DNA of 21,272 nt from Pseudomonadota bacterium (GCA_022572335.1 JACZWD010000010.1:1-21272), one strand, 5' to 3'. Numbered from the stretch's first letter, positions 1-9,261 are shown. Numbers and translations: made by a program. The notes: a model not told the origin generated them from the sequence alone.

Positions 1-392
1 ATCGGGCGACAATACGACAGCAAAAGACTGGTCGGCCGGTCCAGTTTGAGATCACGGAGAACACGCGCCAGGCGTTGGACGACTGGATCAAGATGGCCGC
101 GAAAAGACATCAGGACTACCTCTTCACGGGGCGTCGGAACCCGGCAGCGCATCTGACGACCCGTCAATATGCTCGATTGGTTGCCAACTGGATCGCAAGC
201 ATCGGGCTGAACCCCGACGCCTACGGAACTCATTCTCTCCGCAGAACCAAGGCGACCTTGATCTATCGACGCACCGGCAACCTACGAGCGGTGCAGCTGC
301 TCCTCGGGCACACCAAGCTTGAAAGCACGGTGCGCTATCTAGGCATCGAAGTCGATGACGCCCTGGCAATAGCTGAGCAGGTCGACATCTGA
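1..392 (+). CDS. Tyrosine recombinase (phage-type integrase), C-terminal part, cut by window edge
   Basis: This is the catalytic C-terminal domain of a site-specific tyrosine recombinase, which cuts and rejoins DNA through a tyrosine-DNA intermediate. The frame is open from base 3 back to the window edge, so the N-terminal DNA-binding part and the first catalytic arginine lie outside. Visible landmarks are the beta-hairpin lysine in QQKTGRP, the box II HSLRRTKAT (His-x-x-Arg), the second histidine in LLGHTKLEST, and the nucleophile tyrosine in VRYLGIE, in the family order and spacing. A TTG at 75 could be read as a start but would remove the conserved KTGR segment, so it is not the true start. 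No mobile-element cargo lies to the right, so the element, if still present, is to the left. The family assignment is secure; which element it belongs to is unknown. Confidence 0.9.
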   Translation, partial: RATIRQQKTGRPVQFEITENTRQALDDWIKMAAKRHQDYLFTGRRNPAAHLTTRQYARLVANWIASIGLNPDAYGTHSLRRTKATLIYRRTGNLRAVQLLLGHTKLESTVRYLGIEVDDALAIAEQVDI

Positions 393-397
393 TCTGG

Positions 398-420
398 ACC
401 GCTTTCTGCCTCTAAGCGGT
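398..420. repeat. Inverted repeat just after the integrase stop
   Basis: ACCGCTT at 398-404 pairs perfectly with AAGCGGT at 414-420 around a 9-base loop, starting 5 bases after the integrase stop codon. It could act as a weak transcription end, but no T-tract follows. The arms match the AAGCGGT/AGCGGAC motif seen further right in the same gap. Confidence 0.4.
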
Positions 421-479
421 TATGGCGCTCGTGAGCGTTCAGGTCAGCATCTAGCCAGAAGCAAACTTACGGACGGGGG

Positions 480-626
480 TTACTGGTCCGGGTCCCCTTC
501 GCCCTTGCGCCAGCGGTCCAGCCGATAGGGGTCCTTGGGCGCGGGGCTCGACAGGTCCTTGCCTGCGATCTCGGATGCCAGCCACAAGGCCAGAATCAGA
601 AGACACAAGCTAAACAGGTACGTCAT
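480..626 (-). CDS. Possible small single-pass membrane protein (48 aa), doubtful
   Basis: From the ATG at 624-626 this frame encodes 48 residues. A hydrophobic segment (about residues 3-17, LFSLCLLILALWLAS) is followed by a hydrophilic tail rich in Asp, Pro, Lys and Arg. That shape, one membrane helix with a charged soluble tail, is what a real small membrane protein looks like. Against it, there is no clear Shine-Dalgarno sequence, no family I recognise, and it lies alone in an otherwise gene-free stretch beside an integrase. No function can be proposed. Confidence 0.25.
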   Translation of the reverse strand: MTYLFSLCLLILALWLASEIAGKDLSSPAPKDPYRLDRWRKGEGDPDQ

Positions 627-756
627 GCCCGTGATTGTACGCGAAAGTGCGCCGCCCGTCAGGACGAAACGCGCCAACACTTTCAGGACGCATTTCTCCA
701 CGGGAGCTCATTTCCACCTGTCGCCTCTCGTGAGTATCGCCGCGGTCCCGAAATTG

Positions 757-781
757 GTCCGCTCTGCGGGGAAGAGCGGAC
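757..781. repeat. Perfect 9-bp inverted repeat with AGCGGAC arms
   Basis: GTCCGCTCT at 757-765 pairs with AGAGCGGAC at 773-781 around a 7-base loop. Related motifs follow at 813-821 (AAAGCGGTC) and 860-867 (AAGCGGAC). The arrangement suggests a degenerate intergenic repeat family rather than a terminator. Confidence 0.45.
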
Positions 782-1337
782 ATTATGGCTCCAGATGTCT
801 GCTGTTCACCCGAAAGCGGTCGTGAAATAGCAAAGCCGGTAACTTCGGCTCATAGCCATAAGCGGACGCTGGAACCGCCCAAGGACGTGAATCGCTGCTC
901 GATGACGACGCGCAGTTAGAAACCAGTCAGGATTAGCGCCGAAAAAGTGCGGCGCGGTCGGTACGTTTCATTTCCGCTTGCTGAAGTGGCGATATCACGG
1001 CGTTCACCGGGAGAATGCAGAACCTGATCAACGCCCTGCGGCCAATCCTGCGCCGACATGACACCCTGTGTCATCGCCACAGCAGGGTTGAACCGGCGGG
1101 TGCCGGGCTCTCGACACTTGCCGAACGAGCGTCTTCAGATACCGGATTGCACCCTGGCAGGGTCTCCGACGCACCGAGCGCCCTATCTGAAGGCCCCGAT
1201 TTGGATTGTAGGCTCACGCTTTCGATCAATACGCAATTGTGCTACCGTCTTCGGTGCTTGGGAGGAACCATCTGGGAAATCCCGGTCAAAAGAACAAAGT
1301 GTGAGCGTCCAGGAGACGCGAAAGGAACAGGTTTTCA

Positions 1338-2474
1338 ATGGCGTGGAATCCACAGGGCGGAGGCCAGGGCCCCTGGGGCGGCGGCGGTCCGGGAGCCAAA
1401 GGGCCGGACATCGAGGAAATCCTTCGCCGCGGCCAGGACAGGTTCAGGCGCCTCATACCCGGCGGCGTGGGCACGGTGCGCGGCGGCCTCGTGGTGCTGC
1501 TGCTGGTGGCGGCGGTCTGGCTGGCGTCGGGCTTTTACAGGGTCCAGCCCGACGAACTGGGCGTCGAGCTTATCTTCGGCCGCATGGTGGGCACCGAAAC
1601 CCCGGGGCTGAATTTCAATTGGCCGGGCCCCATCGGCTCGGTGCTGACGCCCAAGGTTACGGCGATCAACCGTACCGAAGTGGGCTTCCGCTCCGGCGGC
1701 GATCGGGCCCGGCTGGCGCGCGACGTGCCCGAGGAAAGCCTGATGCTGACCGGCGATGAAAACATCATCGATACCCAGGTCGTCGTCTTCTGGAAGATCG
1801 ATACGCGCATTCCCAAGGGCGGGAATCAGGACAATCTTACCGGGGTGCGCAATTTCCTCTTCAACATCCGCAACCCCGAGCTGACGGTGAAGAACGCCTC
1901 CGAGGCCGCGCTGCGCGAGATCATCGGCAAGAACCGGTTCGAGTTCGCCCGTACCGGCGGCCGGGCCAAGATCGCCGGCGAGGCCCAGATTCTGATCCAG
2001 GACATCCTCGACCGCTACGGCGCCGGCGTAGAGGTCACCCGCGTGCAGTTGCAGAAGGTGGATCCGCCGGGCAGCGTCCTCGACGCCTTCCGCGACGTCC
2101 AGGTGGCGCGCGCCGACATGGAACGCAAGATCAACGAGGCCGAAGCCTACAGGAACGAGGTGGTCCAGAGATCGAAAGGCGTGGCGGCGCAGATCGTGCT
2201 GCGCGCCGAAGGATACAAGCGCGAGAAGACCGAGATCGCGACCGGCGAGTCCCATCGTTTCCTGGCCGTTTATGAACAGTTCAAACAGAATAAGGCCGTG
2301 ACCAAGCGCCGCCTGTACCTGGACGCCATGCGGGACGTGCTGAAGGGCATGGACAAGATTCTCATCGACAACCGCGCGGGCGGCGTCGGCGTCGTGCCCT
2401 ATCTGCCCCTTGACACGTTGATGCGCGGGCGCGGCGCGGGTGCGCAGACGAAGCCGGCGGGGGAGAATCAATAA
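1338..2474 (+). CDS. hflK: FtsH protease modulator HflK
   Basis: HflK is a membrane-anchored SPFH/band-7 protein. With HflC it forms a large complex around the FtsH protease and controls FtsH access to membrane substrates. The 378-residue product has a Gly/Pro-rich cytoplasmic N-terminus (residues 1-20), one membrane segment (about 47-66), the band-7 domain starting at FYRVQPDELGV, and an Ala/Glu/Lys-rich helical region (about 255-300). It ends in a hydrophilic tail after PYLPLDTL. Length is usual for alphaproteobacteria. The ATG at 1338 opens the typical Gly-rich HflK N-terminus. Compared with E. coli HflK as I recall it, there is an insertion of about 12 residues near 155-170 (IPKGGNQDNLTG). 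The stop overlaps the hflC start by one base (TAATG), so translation is probably coupled. Confidence 0.95.
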   Translation: MAWNPQGGGQGPWGGGGPGAKGPDIEEILRRGQDRFRRLIPGGVGTVRGGLVVLLLVAAVWLASGFYRVQPDELGVELIFGRMVGTETPGLNFNWPGPIGSVLTPKVTAINRTEVGFRSGGDRARLARDVPEESLMLTGDENIIDTQVVVFWKIDTRIPKGGNQDNLTGVRNFLFNIRNPELTVKNASEAALREIIGKNRFEFARTGGRAKIAGEAQILIQDILDRYGAGVEVTRVQLQKVDPPGSVLDAFRDVQVARADMERKINEAEAYRNEVVQRSKGVAAQIVLRAEGYKREKTEIATGESHRFLAVYEQFKQNKAVTKRRLYLDAMRDVLKGMDKILIDNRAGGVGVVPYLPLDTLMRGRGAGAQTKPAGENQ

Positions 2475-3355
2475 TGAGCGGCGTTCGATTGGGTCTCGTG
2501 GTTCTCGCCGTCCTGTTGGGCGTTCTCGGCTTCTCCGCCGTGTTCACGGTGTATCAGACCGAACAGGCCCTGGTCCTCAGGTTCGGCGAACCGCGCAGGG
2601 TGATCAACGAGCCGGGGCTGTATTTCAAGATGCCGCTGTTCGTCGAGAGCGTGGTGAAATTCGACCTCCGGGTGCTCGATTACGACGTCCGGGCGGAGGA
2701 AATTCCGACCAGCGACCAGAAGCAGATCGTGGTCGACGCGTTCACCCGCTACCGCATCGTCGATCCGCTCAAGTTTTTCCAGACCGTCACTAACGAGCGC
2801 GGCATGGAATCCCGCCTCGACAGCATCATTACCTCGAACCTGCGCGCCGTCTTCGGCAAGGTCGATTTGGCGGCCGTGATGACCAAGGAACGGGCTACGC
2901 TGATGGACACCATTTTCGAACAGGTCAAGGTCGAAGCCGTCAGCTTCGGCATCGACGTGATCGACGTGCGCATGAAGCGGGTCGATCTGCCGGAGGCGAA
3001 CAGCCAGGCCATTTTCCGCCGCATGCAGACCCAGCGCGAGCAGTTGGCGCGCGGGTTTCGCGCCAATGGCGACAGGCAGGCGCGCACCATCCGCGCCGAC
3101 GCCGACAGGCAGGTGACCGTCATCCAGGCGGAGGCGCAAAAGAAGGCGGAGATCCTCATGGGCGACGGCGACGCCGAGGCACAGCGGATCTACAACGAAG
3201 CCTACGGCCAGGACTGGGAATTCTTCAATTTCTGGGTGTCGTTGAACAAACTGCGCGAGGGTCTCAGCGGCGAGACGACCAGGTACGTCGGGGCGCCCGG
3301 CGGAGGGTTTATCCGCTTTTTCGACGACCTCATCCGTGACGCCGGGAAAAAATAA
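2474..3355 (+). CDS. hflC: FtsH protease modulator HflC
   Basis: HflC is the partner of HflK in the FtsH-regulating complex. The 293-residue protein starts with a membrane segment (about residues 5-25), followed at once by the SPFH/band-7 domain (VYQTEQALVLRFGEP onward). An Ala/Glu/Arg-rich coiled region covers about residues 180-240, with the family segments DVRMKRVDLPE and MQTQREQLARGFRANG. It ends in DAGKK. The start ATG uses the last base of the hflK stop codon. Despite an old 'protease' label in the literature for HflC-like proteins, no protease active site is visible; it is a modulator. Confidence 0.95.
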   Translation: MSGVRLGLVVLAVLLGVLGFSAVFTVYQTEQALVLRFGEPRRVINEPGLYFKMPLFVESVVKFDLRVLDYDVRAEEIPTSDQKQIVVDAFTRYRIVDPLKFFQTVTNERGMESRLDSIITSNLRAVFGKVDLAAVMTKERATLMDTIFEQVKVEAVSFGIDVIDVRMKRVDLPEANSQAIFRRMQTQREQLARGFRANGDRQARTIRADADRQVTVIQAEAQKKAEILMGDGDAEAQRIYNEAYGQDWEFFNFWVSLNKLREGLSGETTRYVGAPGGGFIRFFDDLIRDAGKK

Positions 3356-3422
3356 CCCATCCGCCGGCGGCCGGCCGCCCCGGAGTACCCCCGCCGGGGA
3401 CGGCGAAGATTGACCGGGGACC

Positions 3423-3608
3423 ATGGCCGATCTCCTCACCGCCCTCGCCCTCGCCGTGGCCATCGAAGGGGCGCTCTATGCCTTGTTCCCCGAGGCCATG
3501 AAAAAGATGATGCGGCACGCCCTGGCGCAGCCGCCAGGAAACCTCAGGACCGCCGGCGTCGCGGCGGCGGCGGTCGGCGTCGGCGTCGTGTGGCTGGTGC
3601 GCGGCTGA
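3423..3608 (+). CDS. DUF2065 small membrane protein
   Basis: This 61-residue protein consists of two hydrophobic segments (about residues 3-22 and 42-58). A short basic loop with MKKMMRHALAQPPGNLR joins them. Its size, shape and position directly between hflC and a Do-type protease match the DUF2065 family. The family is commonly found here in alpha- and other proteobacteria; its biochemical role is unknown. A GGGGA a few bases before the ATG can serve as ribosome site. The 67-base gap from hflC is GC-rich with no clear promoter, so it is probably cotranscribed with hflKC. Confidence 0.85.
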   Translation: MADLLTALALAVAIEGALYALFPEAMKKMMRHALAQPPGNLRTAGVAAAAVGVGVVWLVRG

Positions 3609-3615
3609 AACCGCG

Positions 3616-3637
3616 CCGGGGGGTGAGTCCGCCCCGG
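3616..3637 (+). terminator. Stem-loop after the DUF2065 gene, possible terminator
   Basis: CCGGGG at 3616-3621 pairs with CCCCGG at 3632-3637 around a 10-base loop, 7 bases after the DUF2065 stop. No T-run follows, so intrinsic termination is uncertain. It could instead be a processing or stability element between hflKC and the protease gene. Confidence 0.25.
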
Positions 3638-3762
3638 TTCCGCCACAATCGTGCCCTATGGCAAGGCGCACGGACGGTGTCCAAGGCTTGGCCCTTGCCA
3701 GGACTAAATCCCAGGCAACCCGGACAAAGTGATACTATTTAATGAGAATTCCTCTTGAGCCC

Positions 3763-3769
3763 AAGGAGG
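3763..3769 (+). promoter_or_regulatory. Strong Shine-Dalgarno deciding the protease start
   Basis: AAGGAGG lies 8 bases before the GTG at 3778. It favours that GTG over the upstream in-frame ATG at 3742, which has no ribosome site and would put the Shine-Dalgarno inside the coding sequence. Confidence 0.75.
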
Positions 3770-3777
3770 GCGGTATC

Positions 3778-5292
3778 GTGACTCATGTATGCACCGACGG
3801 GACCCGCGGGCGCCCGGTGAAAGCGGAGACGGGCGCGCCGGCGCGGCGGACGGTCCCGTGGCCGCTGGCCGGCCTGGTCGCCCTGGCGGTGATGGCAGCC
3901 CCGGCGGCGGCGCAGGCGAAGACGGCGCCGGAGAGCTTCGCCGATCTGGCCGCTAGACTCCTGCCCTCGGTGGTCAATATCTCCACCACCCAGACCCTCG
4001 AAGGCCGGAGCGGCGTCGAAATGCCCCAGCTTCCGCCCGGTTCGCCGTTCGAGGAATTCTTCCGCGAGTTCTTCGAACGCAACCGCCCGCACCAGCGCCA
4101 GCGCAAGGTCACCTCCCTGGGATCGGGGTTCATCGTCGATGCCGCCGGCTACATCGTCACCAACAACCACGTCATCAAGGACGCCGACGAGATCACGGTC
4201 GCCCTCCAGGACGATACCCGGCTCGAGGCGGAGGTCGTGGGGCGCGATCCCAAGACCGACATCGCCGTACTCAAGGTGAAGCCGACGCGCAAACTGACGG
4301 CCGTCAGCTTCGGGGATTCGGACAAGGCGCGGGTCGGGGACTGGATAGTCGCCATCGGCAATCCCTTCGGCCTGGGCGGCAGCGTGACCGCCGGCATCAT
4401 CTCGGCCCGCAACCGCGATATCAACTCCGGCCCCTATGACGACTACATCCAGACCGACGCGTCGATCAACCGCGGCAATTCGGGCGGCCCGCTGTTCAAC
4501 CTCGACGGCGAGGTCATCGGCATCGCCACGGCCATATTCTCACCGTCGGGGGGCAGCGTCGGCATCGGCTTCGCCATCCCCAGCGCCACCGCCCATCCGG
4601 TCATCCAGCAGCTGATCAAGCACGGCCAAGTGCGCCGGGGCTGGCTCGGCGTCCACATCCAGGCGGTCACCGAGGAGATCGCCGAAACCCTGGGACTGAA
4701 ACAGGCGAAGGGCGCCCTGGTGGCCAGCGTCATCAAGGACGGGCCGGCCGAAAAGGGCAACATCAAGGCCGGCGACGTGATCCTCACGTTCGACGGCAAG
4801 GAAGTGCCCGAGATGCGCAAGCTGCCGCGCATCGTCGCCGCGACCGACGTCGACAAGACCGTCGACGTGGTGGTCTGGCGCAACAGCGAGACGGTGACCC
4901 TCTCCGTCAGCGTCGGCGAGCTGGAGGAACGCGAGACCAAGGTGGCGTCCCGTTCACGCGCCGGGAAAAAGGAGGGCGGGGCCGCCGAGAAAATTGAAGC
5001 ACTCGGGCTCACCGTTGCCGAGGTCACCACCGATCTGCGCGAACGCTACAGCCTGGACACGGATGCCAAGGGGGTTGTGGTCACCGCCGTCGACGAAGGC
5101 GGCGCGGCCGCCGAAAAGGCAATCCGGCCCGGCGATGTCATTGCCGAAATAAGCCAGGAGGAGGTCGTCACCCCGGCCGACATCGTGGCCAGGATAAAGG
5201 AGGCGCGCAAGTCCGGGCGCAAGTCGGTGTTGCTGCTGGTCGAAGGACAAGGGGGACTGCGCTTCGTCGCCGTTCGCATCGAGACGGGCTGA
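3778..5292 (+). CDS. degP: Periplasmic Do/DegP-type serine protease (HtrA family)
   Basis: This is an envelope serine protease/chaperone that degrades misfolded periplasmic proteins. From the GTG start it has 504 residues. A signal peptide comes first: basic region to about residue 24, hydrophobic core 27-40, and a likely cut after AAAQA near 46-47. The trypsin-like domain carries the full triad: His131 in TNNHVIKD, Asp161 in PKTDIAVLK and Ser235 in RGNSGGPLF. Two PDZ domains follow, at about 286-375 (starting RRGWLGV) and 410-500, the second ending near the C-terminus. Length and two PDZ domains fit DegP/DegQ/MucD rather than single-PDZ DegS. The FEEFFREFF segment at about 91-99 is typical of the LA loop of this group. 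It follows hflKC-DUF2065, giving an envelope quality-control block. DegP versus DegQ cannot be decided from sequence alone. Confidence 0.93.
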   Translation: MTHVCTDGTRGRPVKAETGAPARRTVPWPLAGLVALAVMAAPAAAQAKTAPESFADLAARLLPSVVNISTTQTLEGRSGVEMPQLPPGSPFEEFFREFFERNRPHQRQRKVTSLGSGFIVDAAGYIVTNNHVIKDADEITVALQDDTRLEAEVVGRDPKTDIAVLKVKPTRKLTAVSFGDSDKARVGDWIVAIGNPFGLGGSVTAGIISARNRDINSGPYDDYIQTDASINRGNSGGPLFNLDGEVIGIATAIFSPSGGSVGIGFAIPSATAHPVIQQLIKHGQVRRGWLGVHIQAVTEEIAETLGLKQAKGALVASVIKDGPAEKGNIKAGDVILTFDGKEVPEMRKLPRIVAATDVDKTVDVVVWRNSETVTLSVSVGELEERETKVASRSRAGKKEGGAAEKIEALGLTVAEVTTDLRERYSLDTDAKGVVVTAVDEGGAAAEKAIRPGDVIAEISQEEVVTPADIVARIKEARKSGRKSVLLLVEGQGGLRFVAVRIETG

Positions 5293-5370
5293 TCCCGGTT
5301 TCCCCTTCGATCCTTCCGGCCGCCGCCCGTCCGGACGGCGTGGCTTGCGGAATTCGTCCCTGTGCCGCGG

Positions 5371-6201
5371 TCAGGGCTTTGCCGCCGACGCCAGGACAGC
5401 GGGCATGGGGATTTCCGTGACCCCGTCGCGCTCGAAGGCTTTGGCGCCATCGCGGATGGCCCCGCGGATGGCGTCCAGCGCTTCCGGGGCTTGCGCGCGA
5501 AGGATGGCCCTGACCCGCACGCCGGCTTCGTAGACGGCGTCGAACAGGGCTTCGGGCGCCGGCAACGTCCATACCTGCGCCACCTGCGTGATCTCCGGCG
5601 CGACGAAGCCCGCCCCGGTCAACACGCGACGGCACTCTTCCCCGTCGCTGAAACGGAAAAAGGGCGGACCCGGGGGCAGGGGCACGTCCATGTTGCCATG
5701 GGTTTCGACGGCGCCGAGGACAATGCCGAACCCCTTTGCGTCTTCGGGCTTCGCCCACACCGTGAAGGCGACGCGTCCGCCCCGGCGCAGGACCCGGTGC
5801 GCCTCGGCCAGCATGCGCTCCGGGCGCGCGAAGTGCAGCATGCCGAAGTTGCTGACCACCGCATCGAAGCTCTCGTCGGGGAACGGCAGCGCCTCGGCGT
5901 CCCCTTGGTGAAACTCCAGCGTCGGGTACTGGGAGCGCGCCAGGGCCACCTGGGCGGCGGAAAAGTCGACGCCGACGGCGTCGGCGCCGCGCAGCGAAGC
6001 GGCCGCCGCGGCATAGCCCGGACCCGTCGCCACGTCGAGCACGCGCACCCCGTCACCCACGCCCACGGCCTCCAGCAGCGGCCCCGCGGTCTGGGCCGTG
6101 AGCCTGGCGAAATGGTGGTGATAGCGGTGGGCGACGGCCTCCCATCCGGCGTGCTCGAATTTCCTGAACGCCTCGGCATCCACGGGATCGGACGGTGTCA
6201 T
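5371..6201 (-). CDS. Class I SAM-dependent methyltransferase, substrate unknown
   Basis: This 276-residue protein has a Methyltransf_11/UbiE-like Rossmann fold. Motif I is VLDVATGPGY (residues 54-63) and the acidic residue for the SAM ribose is in GVDFSAAQ. The adenine-loop region is GDAEALPFP, motif II-like VVSNFGMLHF follows, and RVLRRGGRVAFTVWAKP is the usual post-motif strand. The start at 6199-6201 is chosen because AAGGAGCG lies 6 bases upstream; a longer frame to 6318 has no such site. It diverges from miaA and converges with the degP gene. Nothing in the context names a substrate. The UbiE-like core suggests a small molecule or lipid, but substrate cannot be read from these motifs. 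Confidence 0.85.
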   Translation of the reverse strand: MTPSDPVDAEAFRKFEHAGWEAVAHRYHHHFARLTAQTAGPLLEAVGVGDGVRVLDVATGPGYAAAAASLRGADAVGVDFSAAQVALARSQYPTLEFHQGDAEALPFPDESFDAVVSNFGMLHFARPERMLAEAHRVLRRGGRVAFTVWAKPEDAKGFGIVLGAVETHGNMDVPLPPGPPFFRFSDGEECRRVLTGAGFVAPEITQVAQVWTLPAPEALFDAVYEAGVRVRAILRAQAPEALDAIRGAIRDGAKAFERDGVTEIPMPAVLASAAKP

Positions 6202-6234
6202 GATCAACGCTCCTTGGTATTGGCCGAGGCGGGC

Positions 6235-6249
6235 GGTGTACGATACACC
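6235..6249. promoter_or_regulatory. Short perfect inverted repeat between divergent genes
   Basis: GGTGTA at 6235-6240 and TACACC at 6244-6249 form a perfect inverted repeat with a 3-base centre (CGA). It is placed about 33 bases upstream of the methyltransferase start and 86 bases before the miaA ATG. The position fits an operator for the methyltransferase promoter. No regulator is encoded nearby. Confidence 0.3.
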
Positions 6250-6335
6250 CCAGGTGCGCACGGGCGCGGCGCGCCGCCGGGCCGTTGAGCACACCCTCGA
6301 TCCCGGCGACAATGCCATCGTTCAGGACGGCCGTC

Positions 6336-7292
6336 ATGAAAAGGTCCGAAGCCGAACCCATTCTCATCATCGCCGGGCCGACGGCCAGCGGCAAGTCGGC
6401 GCTGGCCCTGGACGCGGCCGAGGAATTCACCGGCACGGTCATCAACGCCGACAGCATGCAGGTCTACCGCGAACTGCGCGTGCTGACGGCGCGGCCCACG
6501 GACGGCGACGAGGCACGGGTGCCGCACCGCCTCTTCGGCACTCTCCCGGTGACCGAGGCCTGTTCGGCGGGGCGCTGGCTGGCGATGGCGCGGGCCGAGA
6601 TCGAGGCGGCGCGCGGCGCCGGAAGGCTGCCCATCGTCGTCGGCGGCACCGGCCTCTACCTCAAGGCGCTGACCGACGGCCTGGCGCCCGTTCCCGGCAT
6701 TCCCCAAGGCATCCGCTCCCAGGCGCGCCGGCTGCATGCGCGGCTCGGGGGCGAGGCCTTCCGCGCCGAACTTGCCAAGGTGGACGCGGAGGCGGCGAGG
6801 CGGCTTGAAGCCGGGGACAGCCAGCGCCTGATCCGCGCCTTCGAGGTGGTGCGGGCGACGGGACGTCCGCTGGCGGACTGGCAGCGCCAGGGGGCCGGCG
6901 GACCGGCCACGGACGCACGCTTCGCCACCATCGTGCTGGCGCCGCCCCGGGACGCCCTTTACGCCGCCATCGACGCCCGCCTGGACACCATGATCGAAGA
7001 CGGGGCGCTGGACGAGGTGGCGGCGCTCGACCGGCTGGGCCTGGATGCGGGCCTGCCGGCGGCAAAGGCCGTGGGCGTGCCCGAGCTGCGCCGCCACCTG
7101 AGGGGCGAAATCACCCTGGACGAGGCCCTGGATAGCGCCAAACGCGCCAGCCGCAACTTCGCCAAGCGGCAGCTCACCTGGCTGCGCCACCAAATGCCCG
7201 GCGCCCACGTGGTGCCCGCGCAATATTCGGAAAGTTTACGGCCCAAAATCTTTTCATTTATTTGTCGGTATTTGTTGACCGGGCGACCCTGA
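6336..7292 (+). CDS. miaA: tRNA dimethylallyltransferase MiaA
   Basis: MiaA transfers a dimethylallyl group to N6 of adenosine 37 in tRNAs that read codons starting with U, the first step of ms2i6A synthesis. The 318-residue product has the P-loop GPTASGKS (residues 14-21), then INADSMQVYRELRVLTARPT with the conserved Asp-Ser-Met-Gln-Val-Tyr, VPHRLFG, and VVGGTGLYLKALTDG. The tail motif KRASRNFAKRQLTWLR is also present. The ATG at 6336 is preferred because it places the P-loop at the usual distance; in-frame upstream starts at 6285 (TTG) and 6312 (ATG) would add 8-17 residues of non-family sequence. No strong ribosome site is visible for any of them. The C-terminal residues after LRHQ diverge, as is common. 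Confidence 0.95.
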   Translation: MKRSEAEPILIIAGPTASGKSALALDAAEEFTGTVINADSMQVYRELRVLTARPTDGDEARVPHRLFGTLPVTEACSAGRWLAMARAEIEAARGAGRLPIVVGGTGLYLKALTDGLAPVPGIPQGIRSQARRLHARLGGEAFRAELAKVDAEAARRLEAGDSQRLIRAFEVVRATGRPLADWQRQGAGGPATDARFATIVLAPPRDALYAAIDARLDTMIEDGALDEVAALDRLGLDAGLPAAKAVGVPELRRHLRGEITLDEALDSAKRASRNFAKRQLTWLRHQMPGAHVVPAQYSESLRPKIFSFICRYLLTGRP

Positions 7293-7303
7293 GAGATTAG
7301 TTT
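7275..7303 (+). promoter_or_regulatory. Possible sigma70-type promoter for the ilv operon
   Basis: TTGACC at 7275-7280 (five of six consensus bases) is followed after 17 bases by TAGTTT at 7298-7303, a weak -10 match. It lies at the 3' end of miaA in a locally AT-rich patch. It would give a leader of about 100 bases before ilvB. Confidence 0.35.
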
Positions 7304-7354
7304 TCCGTCTCTCGCCACCAAGCTGGAGCGGCGTCAGCCGGGGGTGCCGTGCGC

Positions 7355-7376
7355 GTCCCGGGACGGTTTCCGTCCG
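7355..7376 (+). promoter_or_regulatory. Overlapping inverted repeats in the ilvB leader
   Basis: CGTCCCGGGACG (7355-7366) is a perfect 12-base palindrome. It overlaps GGACGG (7362-7367), which can pair with CCGTCC (7371-7376) around TTT. The two pairings exclude each other. Mutually exclusive stems in front of ilvB recall attenuation, but I found no Ile/Val/Leu-rich leader peptide, so this is only a structural observation. Confidence 0.25.
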
Positions 7377-7410
7377 CGAGCCGGCGGATGGAGGAAAAGG
7401 GAAGAGGGCG

Positions 7411-9174
<1,764 letters not shown>

Positions 9175-9225
9175 GAAGGCCGTTTCGCCGGACGCACCGT
9201 AGCCCAGCCGATTTTTTCGACCGTG

Positions 9226-9246
9226 GTCCGGCGCCCGGCGCCGGAC
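9226..9246 (+). promoter_or_regulatory. Perfect 9-bp hairpin abutting the ilvN ribosome site
   Basis: GTCCGGCGC (9226-9234) pairs with GCGCCGGAC (9238-9246) around a 3-base loop. The stem ends immediately before the ilvN Shine-Dalgarno AGGAGAA (9247-9253). A stem this stable could block upstream RNA decay or adjust ilvN translation. The ATTTTTT at 9211-9217 lies before, not after, the stem, so it is not a + strand terminator. Confidence 0.6.
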
Positions 9247-9261
9247 AGGAGAACGCCAACC

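Larger units (their letters stand above)
393..1337. other. About 0.95 kb between the integrase and hflK with no convincing gene
   Basis: No frame here shows a recognisable family or a good start site. Short frames exist on both strands but have low-complexity or nonsense-like content. The stretch contains inverted repeats at 398-420 and 757-781 and scattered AAGCGGT/AGCGGAC motifs (listed separately). It probably combines decayed mobile or intergenic DNA with the upstream region of hflK. I could not identify a firm promoter for hflK. Confidence 0.6.

Noticed and set aside
535..825. A 96-codon + strand frame in the integrase-hflK gap
   Set aside because: Its end reads through the AGCGGAC repeat motif and resembles spurious 'hypothetical proteins' predicted from such repeats; no ribosome site or domain.
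1150..1250. Heat-shock (RpoH) or sigma70 promoter for hflK
   Set aside because: CCCCGATTT near 1197 and several TTG-starting hexamers were considered, but none had both boxes at proper spacing.
5328..5337. CGTCCGGACG palindrome between the convergent protease and methyltransferase genes
   Set aside because: A 10-base palindrome with no loop and no T-run is too short to call a terminator in DNA this GC-rich.
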